64,000 nt of DNA. It comes from Paracoccaceae bacterium (GTDB lineage Bacteria > Pseudomonadota > Alphaproteobacteria > Rhodobacterales > Rhodobacteraceae). Under the pieces are notes generated by a model. It saw only the letters and a list, made by a program, of their open reading frames with translations. It was not told the origin of the DNA and made no database searches. Position 1 is the first letter of the stretch. Every line of letters starts with the position of its first letter. Positions 16,949-26,127 of the stretch are shown here, one piece after another. The position numbers were made by a program, and so were the translations under genes. Where the stretch lies: positions 930,001 through 994,000 of the forward strand of contig JACKKD010000001.1 in NCBI GenBank assembly GCA_020637675.1, given 5' to 3'.

Positions 16949-17554
16949 ATGACCGGACCGCTCATCCTTGCCTTCGACACCTCGGCCGCGCATTGCGCGG
17001 CCGCGCTCGTCTCGGGCGACCGGGTGCTGGCGGCGCGGGCCGAGGAAATGGGACGCGGGCAGGCGGAACGGCTGATGCCGATGCTGGAGGAGATACTGGC
17101 CGCCGAGGGCGCCGTCTGGCGCGACCTGGCCGCCCTGGGGGTCGGCATCGGGCCCGGAAACTTCACCGGCGTTCGCATCTCCGTCGCCGCCGCGCGCGGG
17201 ATCGCGCTCGGGCTCGGGATCCCCGCCGTCGGCGTGACCGGGTTCGACGCCTGCGCCCATGGCGAGCCGCGACCGCTATGGGTCGCGATCGAGGCGGCGC
17301 GCGGCATGGTGTATCTTCAACGCCACGGCGCAGACACGACAGACACACCCGACCTCCGGACGGCGGCCGCGACCGAGGCGCTCGACGCGCCGCTTCGCTG
17401 GCTCTCGGACATGGCCCCCGCCCTTTTGGCGACGCACATCGCCCGGATCGCCGGTGAGCGGCGGCACCTGCCCCTGCCCCGCCCCGCACCGCTCTACCTG
17501 CGCCCCGCCGACGCCGCACCGATGCGCGAGGCGCCGCCCGTCCTGCTGCCATGA
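16949..17554 (+). CDS. tsaB: TsaB, tRNA t6A37 biosynthesis protein
   Basis: 201-aa member of the ASKHA fold (YeaZ). Together with TsaD, TsaE and TsaC it makes threonylcarbamoyladenosine on tRNA. The first strand LAFDTSAAHCAAALV and the conserved GIGPGNFTGVRI motif are intact. It overlaps rimI by 4 bp at its 3' end. TsaB-RimI adjacency is common in proteobacteria. Confidence 0.94.
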   Translation: MTGPLILAFDTSAAHCAAALVSGDRVLAARAEEMGRGQAERLMPMLEEILAAEGAVWRDLAALGVGIGPGNFTGVRISVAAARGIALGLGIPAVGVTGFDACAHGEPRPLWVAIEAARGMVYLQRHGADTTDTPDLRTAAATEALDAPLRWLSDMAPALLATHIARIAGERRHLPLPRPAPLYLRPADAAPMREAPPVLLP

Positions 17555-18003
17555 CCGCCGATCCCGGACGACTCGCCCGGATCCACGGCGAGAGCTTCAC
17601 CGTGCCCCGGCCCTGGACGGCAGTCGAGATCGCCGGACTGCTCGCAACGCCCGGCGCCTTCCTCATCGAGGCGCCGGACGGGTTCCTGATCGGCCGGGCG
17701 CTGGCCGGCGAGGCAGAGCTTCTGACGCTCGCCGTCGCGCCGAGCGCACGCCGCCGCGGCACGGGCGCAGCACTTGTCGCGGGTTTTCTCGATCGCGCCG
17801 CCACCGCGGGGGCCGGACGCGCGTTCCTCGAAGTGTCCGCCGACAATGCCGCCGCACGCGCGCTCTATGCGCAGGCCGGCTTTGCCGAGGCAGGCCGGCG
17901 GCCCGGCTATTACCGCCGGCCCGACGGCGGCGCCACGGATGCACTCCTCCTTGCCCGCGCGCTTGGGCCTGCGCCTCTGGCCGAACCGCGTCAGACTGCT
18001 TGA
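17551..18003 (+). CDS. rimI: RimI-like ribosomal-protein N-acetyltransferase
   Basis: 150-aa GNAT acetyltransferase. The acetyl-CoA loop is RRRGTGAALV (family Q/R-x-x-G-x-G/A), and the ARALYAQAGFAEAGRRPGYY segment closes the fold. RimI acetylates the N-terminus of ribosomal protein S18; other GNAT targets are possible. Coupled to tsaB by ATGA overlap. The stop codon lies inside the RutR-like dyad of the next operon. Confidence 0.87.
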   Translation: MTADPGRLARIHGESFTVPRPWTAVEIAGLLATPGAFLIEAPDGFLIGRALAGEAELLTLAVAPSARRRGTGAALVAGFLDRAATAGAGRAFLEVSADNAAARALYAQAGFAEAGRRPGYYRRPDGGATDALLLARALGPAPLAEPRQTA

Positions 18004-18015
18004 CCAATCGGTCAA
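18000..18015. promoter_or_regulatory. RutR-like operator upstream of nucleoside importer
   Basis: TTGACCAATCGGTCAA is a 6-bp-arm palindrome and matches the E. coli RutR consensus TTGACCA-N2-TGGTCAA at all fixed positions but one. A further half-site, GATCGGTC, follows at 18018-18025. It is placed 28 bp before the -35 element of the BMP operon. RutR represses or activates pyrimidine/purine use genes, which fits a nucleoside transporter and phosphorylase operon. Confidence 0.5.
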
Positions 18016-18043
18016 GTTGATCGGTCCTCATGCGGAATCGCTA

Positions 18044-18072
18044 TTGACCGGCAAGTGCCCTTTCGCCCTAAT
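18044..18072 (+). promoter_or_regulatory. Candidate promoter of BMP-ABC operon
   Basis: TTGACC (18044-18049), 17 bp, then CCTAAT (18067-18072), 86 bp before the start codon. A G+C palindrome CGCCCCGCGGGGCG follows in the leader. A second TTGACA at 18091 has no matching -10. Confidence 0.5.
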
Positions 18073-18158
18073 CGTCGGCAATCCGCGCCGTTGACAGGCC
18101 GCCCCGCGGGGCGACGCAGAGCGCGGATCGACAGGGATTATCAACCGGGAGTTCCTCC

Positions 18159-19154
18159 ATGACCCTTCAGAGAAAATTCCTCGGCGCGGCCGCGGTGCTG
18201 GCGCTGACCTCGGGCGCGGCCCTGGCCGACCCGGCGATCATCTACGATCTCGGCGGCAAGTTCGACAAATCCTTCAACGAGGCCGCCTTCAACGGCGCCG
18301 AGAGGTGGAAGGCGGAAACCGGCGGCACGTACAAGGAGTTGGAGATGCAGTCCGAGGCCCAGCGCGAACAGGCGCTGAGGCGCCTGGCCGAAGCGGGCGC
18401 GAACCCGGTCGTGATGACCGGCTTCGCCTTCGGCGACGTGCTGAACAAGGTGGCGCCCGACTTCCCCGACACCAAGTTCGCGATCATCGACATGGTCGTC
18501 GAACAGCCGAACGTGAAGTCGGTCGTCTTCAACGAACACGAAGGCTCCTACCTCGTCGGCATGATGGCGGCGCTGGCCTCGAAGACCGGCACGGTGGGAT
18601 TCATCGGCGGCATGGACATCCCGCTGATCCGCAAGTTCGGCTGCGGCTACGCCGAAGGCGTGAAGGCGGTGAACCCCGATGCGACGGTCGTGCTGAACAT
18701 GACCGGCACCACGCCCTCGGCCTGGAACGACCCGGTGAAGGGCGCCGAACTGGCCAAGGCCCAGAAGAGCCAGGGTGCCGACGTGATCTATGCCGCCGCC
18801 GGCGGCACCGGCATCGGAGTGCTTCAGGCCGCCGCTGACGAGGGCATCCTCTCGATCGGCGTCGACAGCAACCAGAACTACCTGCATCCCGGCCAAGTGC
18901 TGACCTCGATGGTGAAGCGGGTGGACAACGCCGTCTATGACGCCTTCAAGGAAGGCGCCGAGATGACGACGGGGATCAACGTCATGGGGCTTGCCAATGA
19001 CGGCGTGGGTTACGCGATGGACGACAACAACGCGCCCCTCGTCACCGACGACATGAAGGCCAAGGTCGAGGAGGCCGCCGCCAAGATCAAGTCCGGCGAA
19101 ATCGTGGTGCACGACTACATGTCCGACAACACCTGCCCTGCCGCGACCTTCTGA
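18159..19154 (+). CDS. BMP-family nucleoside-binding periplasmic protein
   Basis: 331-aa substrate-binding protein of the basic membrane protein/PnrA family, which binds purine and pyrimidine nucleosides. The signal peptide of about 23 residues ends ALA-DP, with no lipobox cysteine, so it is soluble periplasmic. Family residues include FDKSFNEAAFNGAERW and the hinge EGSYLVGMMAAL. First gene of an importer operon; the stop overlaps the ATPase start by one base. Confidence 0.92.
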   Translation: MTLQRKFLGAAAVLALTSGAALADPAIIYDLGGKFDKSFNEAAFNGAERWKAETGGTYKELEMQSEAQREQALRRLAEAGANPVVMTGFAFGDVLNKVAPDFPDTKFAIIDMVVEQPNVKSVVFNEHEGSYLVGMMAALASKTGTVGFIGGMDIPLIRKFGCGYAEGVKAVNPDATVVLNMTGTTPSAWNDPVKGAELAKAQKSQGADVIYAAAGGTGIGVLQAAADEGILSIGVDSNQNYLHPGQVLTSMVKRVDNAVYDAFKEGAEMTTGINVMGLANDGVGYAMDDNNAPLVTDDMKAKVEEAAAKIKSGEIVVHDYMSDNTCPAATF

Positions 19155-20740
19155 TGGCCGCGGGCGGCGACAGCGTGACGACAACGACGGGGCGGCCGGA
19201 AACGGCTGCCCCATTTGCCATCGAGCTCAAGGGAATCTCGAAAGCCTTCGGCCCGGTGCAGGCCAACAAGGACATTTCGATCCAGGTGGCGAAGGGGACG
19301 ATCCACGGCATCATCGGCGAGAACGGCGCCGGAAAGTCCACCCTGATGTCAATCCTCTACGGCTTCTACAAGGCGGATGCGGGCCAGATCCTGATCAACG
19401 GCCGCCCGACGCAAATTCCCGACAGCCAGGCCGCGATCCGCGCCGGCATCGGCATGGTCTTCCAGCACTTCAAGCTGGTGCAGAATTTCACGGTGCTCGA
19501 AAACGTGATCCTCGGCGCCGAGGATGGGCCTCTTCTGCGCCCCTCGCTCGCAAAGGCACGCAAGGTGCTGGGCGAGCTTGCACGGGAATACGAACTCGAC
19601 GTCGACCCCGACGCGGTGGTCGAAGAACTCTCGGTCGGACACCAGCAGCGGGTGGAGATCCTGAAGGCTCTCTACCGCAGCGCCGAGATCCTGATCCTCG
19701 ACGAACCCACCGGGGTTCTCACGCCCGACGAGGCCGATCACCTCTTCCGCATCCTCCGGGGCCTGAAGGACCAGGGCAAGACCGTGGTCCTCATCACCCA
19801 CAAGCTCAGGGAGATCATGGAGATCACCGACACCGTGTCGGTGATGCGGCGGGGCGAGATGACGGCGACGGTCAAGACCTCCGGGACGAGTCCCGAACAG
19901 CTCGCCGAGCTGATGGTGGGCCGCAAGGTGCTGCTCGACGTTGCGAAGGGGCCGCCGAAGCCGGGCCGCGTGGTCCTGGAGGTCGAAAACCTCCGCGTCG
20001 TCGATGCCGACAAGGTGGAGCGTCTGCGGGGCATCTCGTTCCATATCCGCGCGGGCGAGATCTTCGGCATCGCCGGTGTCGCCGGCAATGGCCAGTCCCA
20101 GCTTCTGGAAGTGCTGGGCGGCTTTCGCCGCGCCACCGGCACGGTGCGGCTGAACGGTGTGGATCTGGACCTGACCGGCACGAAATCCGACGGCCAGACC
20201 CGGCGCGCGAAGGGCATTTCCCATGTGCCGGAGGATCGCCAGCGGCTTGGCATGATCATGGATTTCGCGGCCTGGGAGAACATGGCCTTCGGCTATCACA
20301 ACGACCCGGCCTACCAGAAGAACCGTTTGCTGATGGACAACGGCGCCATCCTCGAGGACACGAAGGGCAAGATGGAGCGCTTCGACGTGCGCCCGCCGAT
20401 CCCGACCCTGCCCGCGAAGAGCTTTTCCGGCGGCAACCAGCAGAAGCTGATCCTCGCCCGCGAGATCGAGCGGAACCCCGAGCTTCTGCTCGTCGGCCAG
20501 CCCACGCGCGGCGTCGACATCGGCGCGATCGAGTTCATCCACAGGCGCATCGTCGAGCTGCGCGACGCAGGCAAGGCGATCCTGCTGGTCTCGGTCGAGC
20601 TCGACGAAATCCTTGGCTTGGCCGACCGCATCGCGGTGATGTTCGACGGCCGCATCATGGGCGAGCGCGACCCCGAGAAGACCAACGAGCGCGAGCTCGG
20701 CCTTCTGATGGCCGGGGTAGAGGGAGGTCAGGCGGCATGA
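19154..20740 (+). CDS. Nucleoside ABC importer ATPase (two-domain)
   Basis: 528 aa carrying two fused ABC domains as in RbsA/NupO-type ATPases. Domain 1 has Walker A GENGAGKSTLM, signature LSVGHQQRV and Walker B ILILDEPTGVL. Domain 2 (from about residue 275) has a degenerate Walker A (GVAGNGQSQLLE), signature FSGGNQQKL and LLVGQPTRGVD. Only domain 1 looks fully catalytic, the usual state of the family. Coupled to the permease gene by a 4-bp overlap. Confidence 0.93.
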   Translation: MAAGGDSVTTTTGRPETAAPFAIELKGISKAFGPVQANKDISIQVAKGTIHGIIGENGAGKSTLMSILYGFYKADAGQILINGRPTQIPDSQAAIRAGIGMVFQHFKLVQNFTVLENVILGAEDGPLLRPSLAKARKVLGELAREYELDVDPDAVVEELSVGHQQRVEILKALYRSAEILILDEPTGVLTPDEADHLFRILRGLKDQGKTVVLITHKLREIMEITDTVSVMRRGEMTATVKTSGTSPEQLAELMVGRKVLLDVAKGPPKPGRVVLEVENLRVVDADKVERLRGISFHIRAGEIFGIAGVAGNGQSQLLEVLGGFRRATGTVRLNGVDLDLTGTKSDGQTRRAKGISHVPEDRQRLGMIMDFAAWENMAFGYHNDPAYQKNRLLMDNGAILEDTKGKMERFDVRPPIPTLPAKSFSGGNQQKLILAREIERNPELLLVGQPTRGVDIGAIEFIHRRIVELRDAGKAILLVSVELDEILGLADRIAVMFDGRIMGERDPEKTNERELGLLMAGVEGGQAA

Positions 20741-21831
20741 CGAAGCTTCCCCGCTGGGCCGACCTCGTCCTAGTGCCCGCCATCAGCCTTCTCCTCGCGG
20801 GCCTCATCTCCGCCCTCGTCATCCTCGCCATCGGGCAAAGCCCGTCCGAGGCGCTGCGGACGATGGTCCAGGGCGCGGTCGGATCGGCCTATGGCTGGGG
20901 TTACACGCTCTACTATGCCACGAGCTTCATCTTCACCGGGCTCGCGGTGACGGTGGCGTTCCACGCCAGCCTCTTCAACATCGGCGGCGAGGGCCAGGCG
21001 CAGCTTGGCGGCCTTGGCGTGGCGCTCGCCTGCCTCGCCCTGCCCTGGCCGCACTGGACGCTCGCGCTTCCGGCGGCGATGGCGGGCGGCGCGCTCTTCG
21101 GCGCGGCCTGGGCGGCGGTGCCGGCCTACCTCCAGGCGAAACGCGGCAGCCACATCGTCATCACCACGATCATGTTCAATTATATCGCCGCGGCCCTGCT
21201 CATCTATTTCCTCGTGGAGGTCCTGCGCCCGCCAACCAGCATGGACCCGGCGAGCGCACGCTTTCCCGAAGGGACGCGGCTGCCGACACTGCATGAAATC
21301 CCGGGGCTGAGCCTCGTGTTCTCGAAGCAGGTGCCGGCGAACGTGACGCTCTTCGTGGCGCTCCTCGCCTGCTGGCTCGTCTGGCTCCTCCTCTGGCGCA
21401 CGCGGCTCGGCTATGAAATCCGCGCCTTCGGAAAATCGGAACCGGCCGCGAGTTATGCGGGGATCAACCCCTTCCGGGTGACGATGATCGCGATGCTGAT
21501 TTCCGGCGCGCTCGCCGGGCTCATGTCGATCAACAACGTCATGGGCGAGGCCGGGCGGCTCCTGCAGAACTCGGCCGAGGGGGCGGGCTTCATCGGCATC
21601 GCGGTGGCGCTCATGGGCCGCAACCATCCGGTCGGCGTCTTCCTCGCCGCCATCCTCTTCGGTTTCCTCTATCAGGGCGGCGCAGAGCTTGGCCTCTGGA
21701 CCGCGATCCCGATCGAACTCAGAACGGTCGTCCAGGGCCTCGTGATCCTCTTCACCGGCGCCCTCGACTACATGGTGCGGATGTTCCTCGGCCTCTTCTT
21801 CCGGCCGCGACCGCTCGCGGGGGCCGCGTGA
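20737..21831 (+). CDS. Nucleoside ABC importer permease 1
   Basis: 364-aa membrane protein, BPD_transp_2 (LivH/RbsC-type) family, with about nine to ten helices. The family motif NIGGEGQAQLGGLGVAL and the EAA-like GAGFIGIAVALMGRN are seen. It pairs with the following permease to form a heterodimeric channel. Start overlaps the ATPase stop; 4-bp overlap also with the next gene. Confidence 0.92.
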   Translation: MTKLPRWADLVLVPAISLLLAGLISALVILAIGQSPSEALRTMVQGAVGSAYGWGYTLYYATSFIFTGLAVTVAFHASLFNIGGEGQAQLGGLGVALACLALPWPHWTLALPAAMAGGALFGAAWAAVPAYLQAKRGSHIVITTIMFNYIAAALLIYFLVEVLRPPTSMDPASARFPEGTRLPTLHEIPGLSLVFSKQVPANVTLFVALLACWLVWLLLWRTRLGYEIRAFGKSEPAASYAGINPFRVTMIAMLISGALAGLMSINNVMGEAGRLLQNSAEGAGFIGIAVALMGRNHPVGVFLAAILFGFLYQGGAELGLWTAIPIELRTVVQGLVILFTGALDYMVRMFLGLFFRPRPLAGAA

Positions 21832-22799
21832 TGGACTATGCGACGCTTCTGCAGATACTCGATTCTACGCTGCGCCTCGCGACGCCCTTGCTCCTCGCCT
21901 GCCTCGCCGGGCTTTACTCCGAACGGTCCGGCGTCTTCGACATCGGGCTGGAGGGCAAGATGCTCGCGGCGGCGATGTGCACCGGTGCCGTCGCTGCGCT
22001 GACAGGCAACGTCTGGATCGGGCTGCTCGCCGGGATCGCGGGTTCCCTCGTCTTCGCCGCGATCCACGGGCTCGCCTCGATCACCTTCCGCGGCAACCAG
22101 CTCATCTCGGGCGTTGCACTGAACTTCGTCGCCTCCGGGATCACCGTGCTGGCCGCCCAGTCGCTCTTCCGGCAGGGCGGGCGGACGCCGCCCCTGACCG
22201 GCAATGGCCGGTTCAACCCGATAGAGCTTCCCTTCGCCGACGCGATCGGGCAGGTCCCCGTCCTCGGTCCCTTCTACCGCGAGGTGCTCTCGGGCCATGG
22301 GGCACTCGTCTATGTCGCGCTTCTGGCCGTTCCGGTCACATGGTGGGCGCTCTACCGCACACGCTTCGGGCTCCGCCTGCGGGCCGTGGGCGAAAACCCC
22401 GCCTCGGTCGATACCGCCGGCATCTCGGTCGTGCGGCTGCGCTATACCGCCGTGATGATCACCGGCGTCCTCTGCGGGATTGCCGGGGCCTACATGGCCG
22501 CCGGGCTTCAGGCCGGCTTCGGCAAGGAGATGACGGCGGGGCGCGGCTACATCGCGCTCGCCGCGCTGATCTTCGCCAAGTGGCGGCCGTGGTACGCGCT
22601 GATGGCGACACTGCTGTTCGGCTTCTTCCAGGCCCTGGCACTCCGGCCTGACGTGATCAAGAAGACCGTGGGCTTCGACGTGCCGGTGCCCATGCTCGAC
22701 GCGCTGCCCTACATCCTGACGGTGATCGTGCTCGCAGGCTTCGTCGGCCGCGCCATCCCGCCGCGCGCCGGAGGCGAGGCCTATGTCAAGGAGCGCTGA
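21828..22799 (+). CDS. Nucleoside ABC importer permease 2
   Basis: 323-aa BPD_transp_2 permease with about eight to nine helices. Motifs FDIGLEGKMLAAAM near the N-terminus and AAGLQAGFGKEMTAGRGYIAL later are typical for the second subunit of BMP-linked nucleoside importers. The phosphorylase gene begins inside its last codons (17-bp overlap), so transport and phosphorolysis are tightly linked. Confidence 0.92.
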   Translation: MMDYATLLQILDSTLRLATPLLLACLAGLYSERSGVFDIGLEGKMLAAAMCTGAVAALTGNVWIGLLAGIAGSLVFAAIHGLASITFRGNQLISGVALNFVASGITVLAAQSLFRQGGRTPPLTGNGRFNPIELPFADAIGQVPVLGPFYREVLSGHGALVYVALLAVPVTWWALYRTRFGLRLRAVGENPASVDTAGISVVRLRYTAVMITGVLCGIAGAYMAAGLQAGFGKEMTAGRGYIALAALIFAKWRPWYALMATLLFGFFQALALRPDVIKKTVGFDVPVPMLDALPYILTVIVLAGFVGRAIPPRAGGEAYVKER

Positions 22800-23586
22800 T
22801 CTTGCCCGGCTCGTTCGTGACCGCGGAGGATCGGAGCCGGTCAGCCACGGGCTGATCCTCGGCTCCGGCCTCGGCCACATCGCGGGCGAGGTGCAGGGCG
22901 TGGCGATCGACTATGCCGATCTGCCGGGCTTTCCACATGCAGGTGTCTCGGGGCACAACCCGAAGCTGGCGATCGGCACGCTCGAGGGCGTGCGGGTCGC
23001 CGTCTTCGGCGGACGTGCGCACTACTACGAACGCGGGCACGCAGACGCCATGCGGTTGCCGCTGGACGTGCTGAAGGCACTCGGCGCCGACCGGCTGATC
23101 GTGACGAACGCGGCCGGTTCGCTCCGACCGGACACGCCTCCGGGTTCACTGATGCTCTTGTCGGACCACATCAACTTCTCCGGTCTCAATCCCCTGATCG
23201 GAGAGCCCTCGGACGCGCGCTTCGTGCCGATGACCGATGCCCATGACCCCGCGATGCGCGCGGCGCTTCGCACCGCGGCGTCGACCGAGGGCCTCGACCT
23301 TCCCGAAGGCGTCTATGCCTGGTACTCCGGCCCCTCGTTCGAGACCCCGGCCGAGATCCGCGCGATCCGCACGCTCGGGGCAGACGCCGTCGGCATGTCC
23401 ACGGTCCCCGAGGTGATCCTCGCCCGCTTCCTCGGGCTGCGGGTTGCCGCCGTCTCGGTCATCACGAACATGGCCGCGGGCATGAGCGACGAGAAGATCA
23501 GCCACGAGCACACGAAGGCCATGGCGCCCCTCGGCGCGGCCAAGCTTGAACGGGTGCTCCGACGATACCTGCGCGACCTGGTCTGA
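22783..23586 (+). CDS. Purine-nucleoside phosphorylase (PNP/MTAP family, trimeric type)
   Basis: 267 aa, cleaves purine nucleosides with phosphate to base and (deoxy)ribose-1-phosphate. Phosphate-binding GSGLGHIAG, the GRAHYYERGHADAMRLPLDV segment and the NAAGSL loop are intact. The base-recognition loop reads ITNMAAGMSDEKISHEH, typical of bacterial enzymes. It ends the BMP-ABC operon and supplies the first catabolic step for imported nucleosides. Inosine/guanosine preference is likely but not provable here. Different fold branch from deoD at 34397. Confidence 0.9.
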   Translation: MSRSADLARLVRDRGGSEPVSHGLILGSGLGHIAGEVQGVAIDYADLPGFPHAGVSGHNPKLAIGTLEGVRVAVFGGRAHYYERGHADAMRLPLDVLKALGADRLIVTNAAGSLRPDTPPGSLMLLSDHINFSGLNPLIGEPSDARFVPMTDAHDPAMRAALRTAASTEGLDLPEGVYAWYSGPSFETPAEIRAIRTLGADAVGMSTVPEVILARFLGLRVAAVSVITNMAAGMSDEKISHEHTKAMAPLGAAKLERVLRRYLRDLV

Positions 23587-23696
23587 GCGGGGCCCGCGAT
23601 CTGGCCTCATGGCTTTGGCGGCGAGCGTTTGACACCGTCCCTCGAGGGGGGCAAGACTGGTCCCAGGCGCGCGCTTTCATCGGACACGGCGACGAG

Positions 23697-24620
23697 ATGC
23701 AGATCTACCTGCCCATCGCGGAGGTTTCGGTCAACGCCTTCATGCTGTTCGGAATCGGCGGTCTGGTGGGCGTGCTCTCGGGACTCTTCGGCGTCGGCGG
23801 CGGGTTTCTCATCACGCCGCTCCTCTTCTTCATCGGCGTTCCTCCGACGGTCGCCGTCGCGACCGGGGCGAACCAGGTCGTCGCCTCCTCCGTCTCGGGT
23901 GTCCTGGCGCATCTGAAGCGGCGCACCGTGGACATGCGGATGGGAGTCGTCCTTCTGGTCGGCGGCCTCCTCGGCTCCGCGCTCGGGATATGGGCCTTCA
24001 ACATCCTCACGCGGCTCGGGCAGATCGACACGGCGGTGCAGCTTTCCTATGTCGTCTTTCTCGGCTTCATCGGCCTGCTGATGTTCCAGGAAAGCGTGCG
24101 CGCCATCGTCCGCGCGCGCAAGACAGGCCCCCGTCCCGCGGTGAAGCGGCATCAGCACCTCTGGGTCCACCGGCTGCCCTTCAAGATCAAGTTCCGCGCC
24201 TCGGGCCTTTACATCTCGGTCATCCCCCCCGTCCTCGTCGGCATCGTCGTCGGCGTCCTGGCCGCGATCATGGGTGTCGGCGGCGGCTTCATCATGGTGC
24301 CGGCTATGATCTACCTTCTCGGCATGCCGACGAAGGTCGTGATCGGCACCTCGCTCTTCCAGATCATCTTCGTCGCCGGCTTCACCACTTTCATGCACGC
24401 CTGGACCAACCGTTCGGTGGACCTGATGCTGGCACTTCTCCTGATCCTCGGGGGCGTGGTGGGGGCGCAGATTGGCGCGCGGCTGGGCGCGCGGCTGAAG
24501 GCGGAGCAGTTGCGGATCCTGCTTGCGCTTCTGGTAATCGCGGTCGCCGTGAAGCTCGGCATCGATCTCCTGATCGAGCCGCGCGAGCTCTACTCGATCT
24601 CGACGGCGGGGCGGTCATGA
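23697..24620 (+). CDS. TauE/SafE-family anion exporter
   Basis: 307-aa membrane protein with about eight helices and two TauE repeats, each with a Gly-rich loop (GLFGVGGGFLITPLL near residue 30; IMGVGGGFIMVPAM near residue 190). This family exports sulfite, sulfoacetate or related anions. The cytoplasmic central loop is Arg/Lys-rich (residues about 130-165). Coupled by ATGA overlap to the TIGR02186 gene, its usual partner in alphaproteobacteria, so the two probably act together at the membrane. Confidence 0.85.
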   Translation: MQIYLPIAEVSVNAFMLFGIGGLVGVLSGLFGVGGGFLITPLLFFIGVPPTVAVATGANQVVASSVSGVLAHLKRRTVDMRMGVVLLVGGLLGSALGIWAFNILTRLGQIDTAVQLSYVVFLGFIGLLMFQESVRAIVRARKTGPRPAVKRHQHLWVHRLPFKIKFRASGLYISVIPPVLVGIVVGVLAAIMGVGGGFIMVPAMIYLLGMPTKVVIGTSLFQIIFVAGFTTFMHAWTNRSVDLMLALLLILGGVVGAQIGARLGARLKAEQLRILLALLVIAVAVKLGIDLLIEPRELYSISTAGRS

Positions 24621-25384
24621 GGGGGGTCGCACTTCTCCTCGCGCTCCTTGCCATCCCGTCTGCGGCCGGTGCCGGTGAGGAGGTCGTCGCCGGCCTCAGC
24701 CGGAGCGCGATCTCGATCACGGCGAATTTCGACGGATCGGACCTCATCGTCTATGGCGCGGTGAAGCGCGATGAGCCGGCTCCGAGCGACTCCACGCTGG
24801 AGGTGATCGTCACCGTCGAGGGACCCTCGACGCCGATCACGGTCCGCCGCAAGTCGCGCGCCCTCGGTATCTGGGTCAACACCGCCTCCGTCGAGGTGGA
24901 TCGCGCGCCGAGCTTCTACGCTGTGGCAACGACCGGTCCGCTCGACCGGATCCTGTCACAGACCGAGGACCTCAGGCGCAAGATCTCCGTGCCGCAGATG
25001 ATCCGCTCCGTCGGCGCGCCGCAGGACATCGCCGACAGCCCGGCCTTCACCGAGGCGCTGATCCGGGTGCGCGAGGCGAACGGGCTCTATTCGCTGCACG
25101 AGGGCACGGTGCAACTGGCGGAGAATACGCTCTTCCGCACCGACGTGGACCTGCCCGCGAACCTCGTGGAAGGCGACTATCGCACACGGTTCTTTCTTCT
25201 CCGCGACCGGCAGGTCGTCGCCATGACCGAAACGGCGATCTACGTGCGCAAGGTCGGCCTCGAACGCTGGCTCTACGATCTCGCCCAGCGGCAGCCGGCC
25301 GTATACGGGGTTCTCGCGCTCGCCATCGCGGCGCTGGCGGGCTGGGCGGCCTCGACCGCGTTCCGCCTGCTCCGGAACGGCTGA
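24617..25384 (+). CDS. TIGR02186-family membrane-anchored periplasmic protein
   Basis: 255 aa. A cleavable-looking signal (MRGVALLLALLAIPSAAGAG) is followed by a periplasmic beta-rich domain and one C-terminal membrane helix (residues about 230-248). The family is alphaproteobacterial, of unknown function, and regularly lies next to a TauE/SafE gene. It is a plausible accessory of that exporter. The ATG at 24617 overlaps the tauE stop. Confidence 0.8.
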   Translation: MRGVALLLALLAIPSAAGAGEEVVAGLSRSAISITANFDGSDLIVYGAVKRDEPAPSDSTLEVIVTVEGPSTPITVRRKSRALGIWVNTASVEVDRAPSFYAVATTGPLDRILSQTEDLRRKISVPQMIRSVGAPQDIADSPAFTEALIRVREANGLYSLHEGTVQLAENTLFRTDVDLPANLVEGDYRTRFFLLRDRQVVAMTETAIYVRKVGLERWLYDLAQRQPAVYGVLALAIAALAGWAASTAFRLLRNG

Positions 25385-25388
25385 CGTC

Positions 25389-26126
25389 TCATCCCCGTCC
25401 GACGAAGGGCATGTTCGTCGCCATGATCGTCATCGTCAGGACGTTGGTGGACAGCGGCAGGCACGCCATGTGGAGGACCGCGGCCGCAACCTCGGCCGCG
25501 TCCATCATCGGCTCTGCCCGGACGGACCCGTCGGCCTGCGGCACGCCGGATTCGATCCTTGCGGCAAGTTCGGTCCGGGCGTTGCCGACGTCGATCTGCC
25601 CGGCCGCGATCCCGAAAGGACGCCCGTCCAGCGCGAGCGTCTTCGTGAGCCCGGTGATCGCGTGTTTCGTCGCGGTGTAGGCAATCGAGCCGGGGCGCGG
25701 CGCATGGGCCGAGATCGAGCCGTTGTTGATGATCCGTCCGCCTTGGGGGCTTTGCGCCCGCATCCGGGCGAAGGCCGCGCGGGCAGCGAGGAACATTCCG
25801 TTGAGGTTCACGGCAACCGTGTCGAACCAGTCGGCCAGCGGAATCTCGTCGATGAGACCCGCGGGGCGCGAAATGCCGGCGTTGTTGAAGAGAGCGTCGA
25901 TCCGGCCGAAGCGGCGCATGACCGCGTCGAAGGCGGCCTCCACCCCGGCGGGATCGGTGACGTCGCAGACGATTGGCAGGGCTTCGAGCCGACCCGCAGC
26001 CACCTCGGCCAAGGGTTCCTGCCGGCGGGCGAGGAGTGCGACGTTCCAGCCCTCGGCGAGGAATCGCTCGGCCGCGGCCCGGCCGATCCCGGCGCTCGCG
26101 CCGGTGACGACGAGCGTCCGGGCCAT
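25389..26126 (-). CDS. Short-chain dehydrogenase/reductase
   Basis: 245 aa NAD(P)-dependent Rossmann enzyme. Cofactor motif TGASAGIGRAA, NNAGIS motif, and the catalytic Ser (NGSIS) and Tyr-x3-Lys (YTATKHAI) are all present. The Ser-Tyr spacing is normal. Arg residues near the first strand (LLARRQEPL) suggest NADPH. The substrate is unknown. It lies 1 bp after the AsnC-domain gene on the same strand. Confidence 0.9.
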   Translation of the reverse strand: MARTLVVTGASAGIGRAAAERFLAEGWNVALLARRQEPLAEVAAGRLEALPIVCDVTDPAGVEAAFDAVMRRFGRIDALFNNAGISRPAGLIDEIPLADWFDTVAVNLNGMFLAARAAFARMRAQSPQGGRIINNGSISAHAPRPGSIAYTATKHAITGLTKTLALDGRPFGIAAGQIDVGNARTELAARIESGVPQADGSVRAEPMMDAAEVAAAVLHMACLPLSTNVLTMTIMATNMPFVGRG

Positions 26127-26127
26127 C

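Noticed and set aside
18091..18113. Second TTGACA and a GC palindrome in the BMP leader as another promoter
   Set aside because: No acceptable -10 at 16-18 bp. The promoter at 18044-18072 is better.
23629..23657. TTGACA as promoter for the TauE gene
   Set aside because: The -10 position reads CAAGAC, only two matches to consensus.
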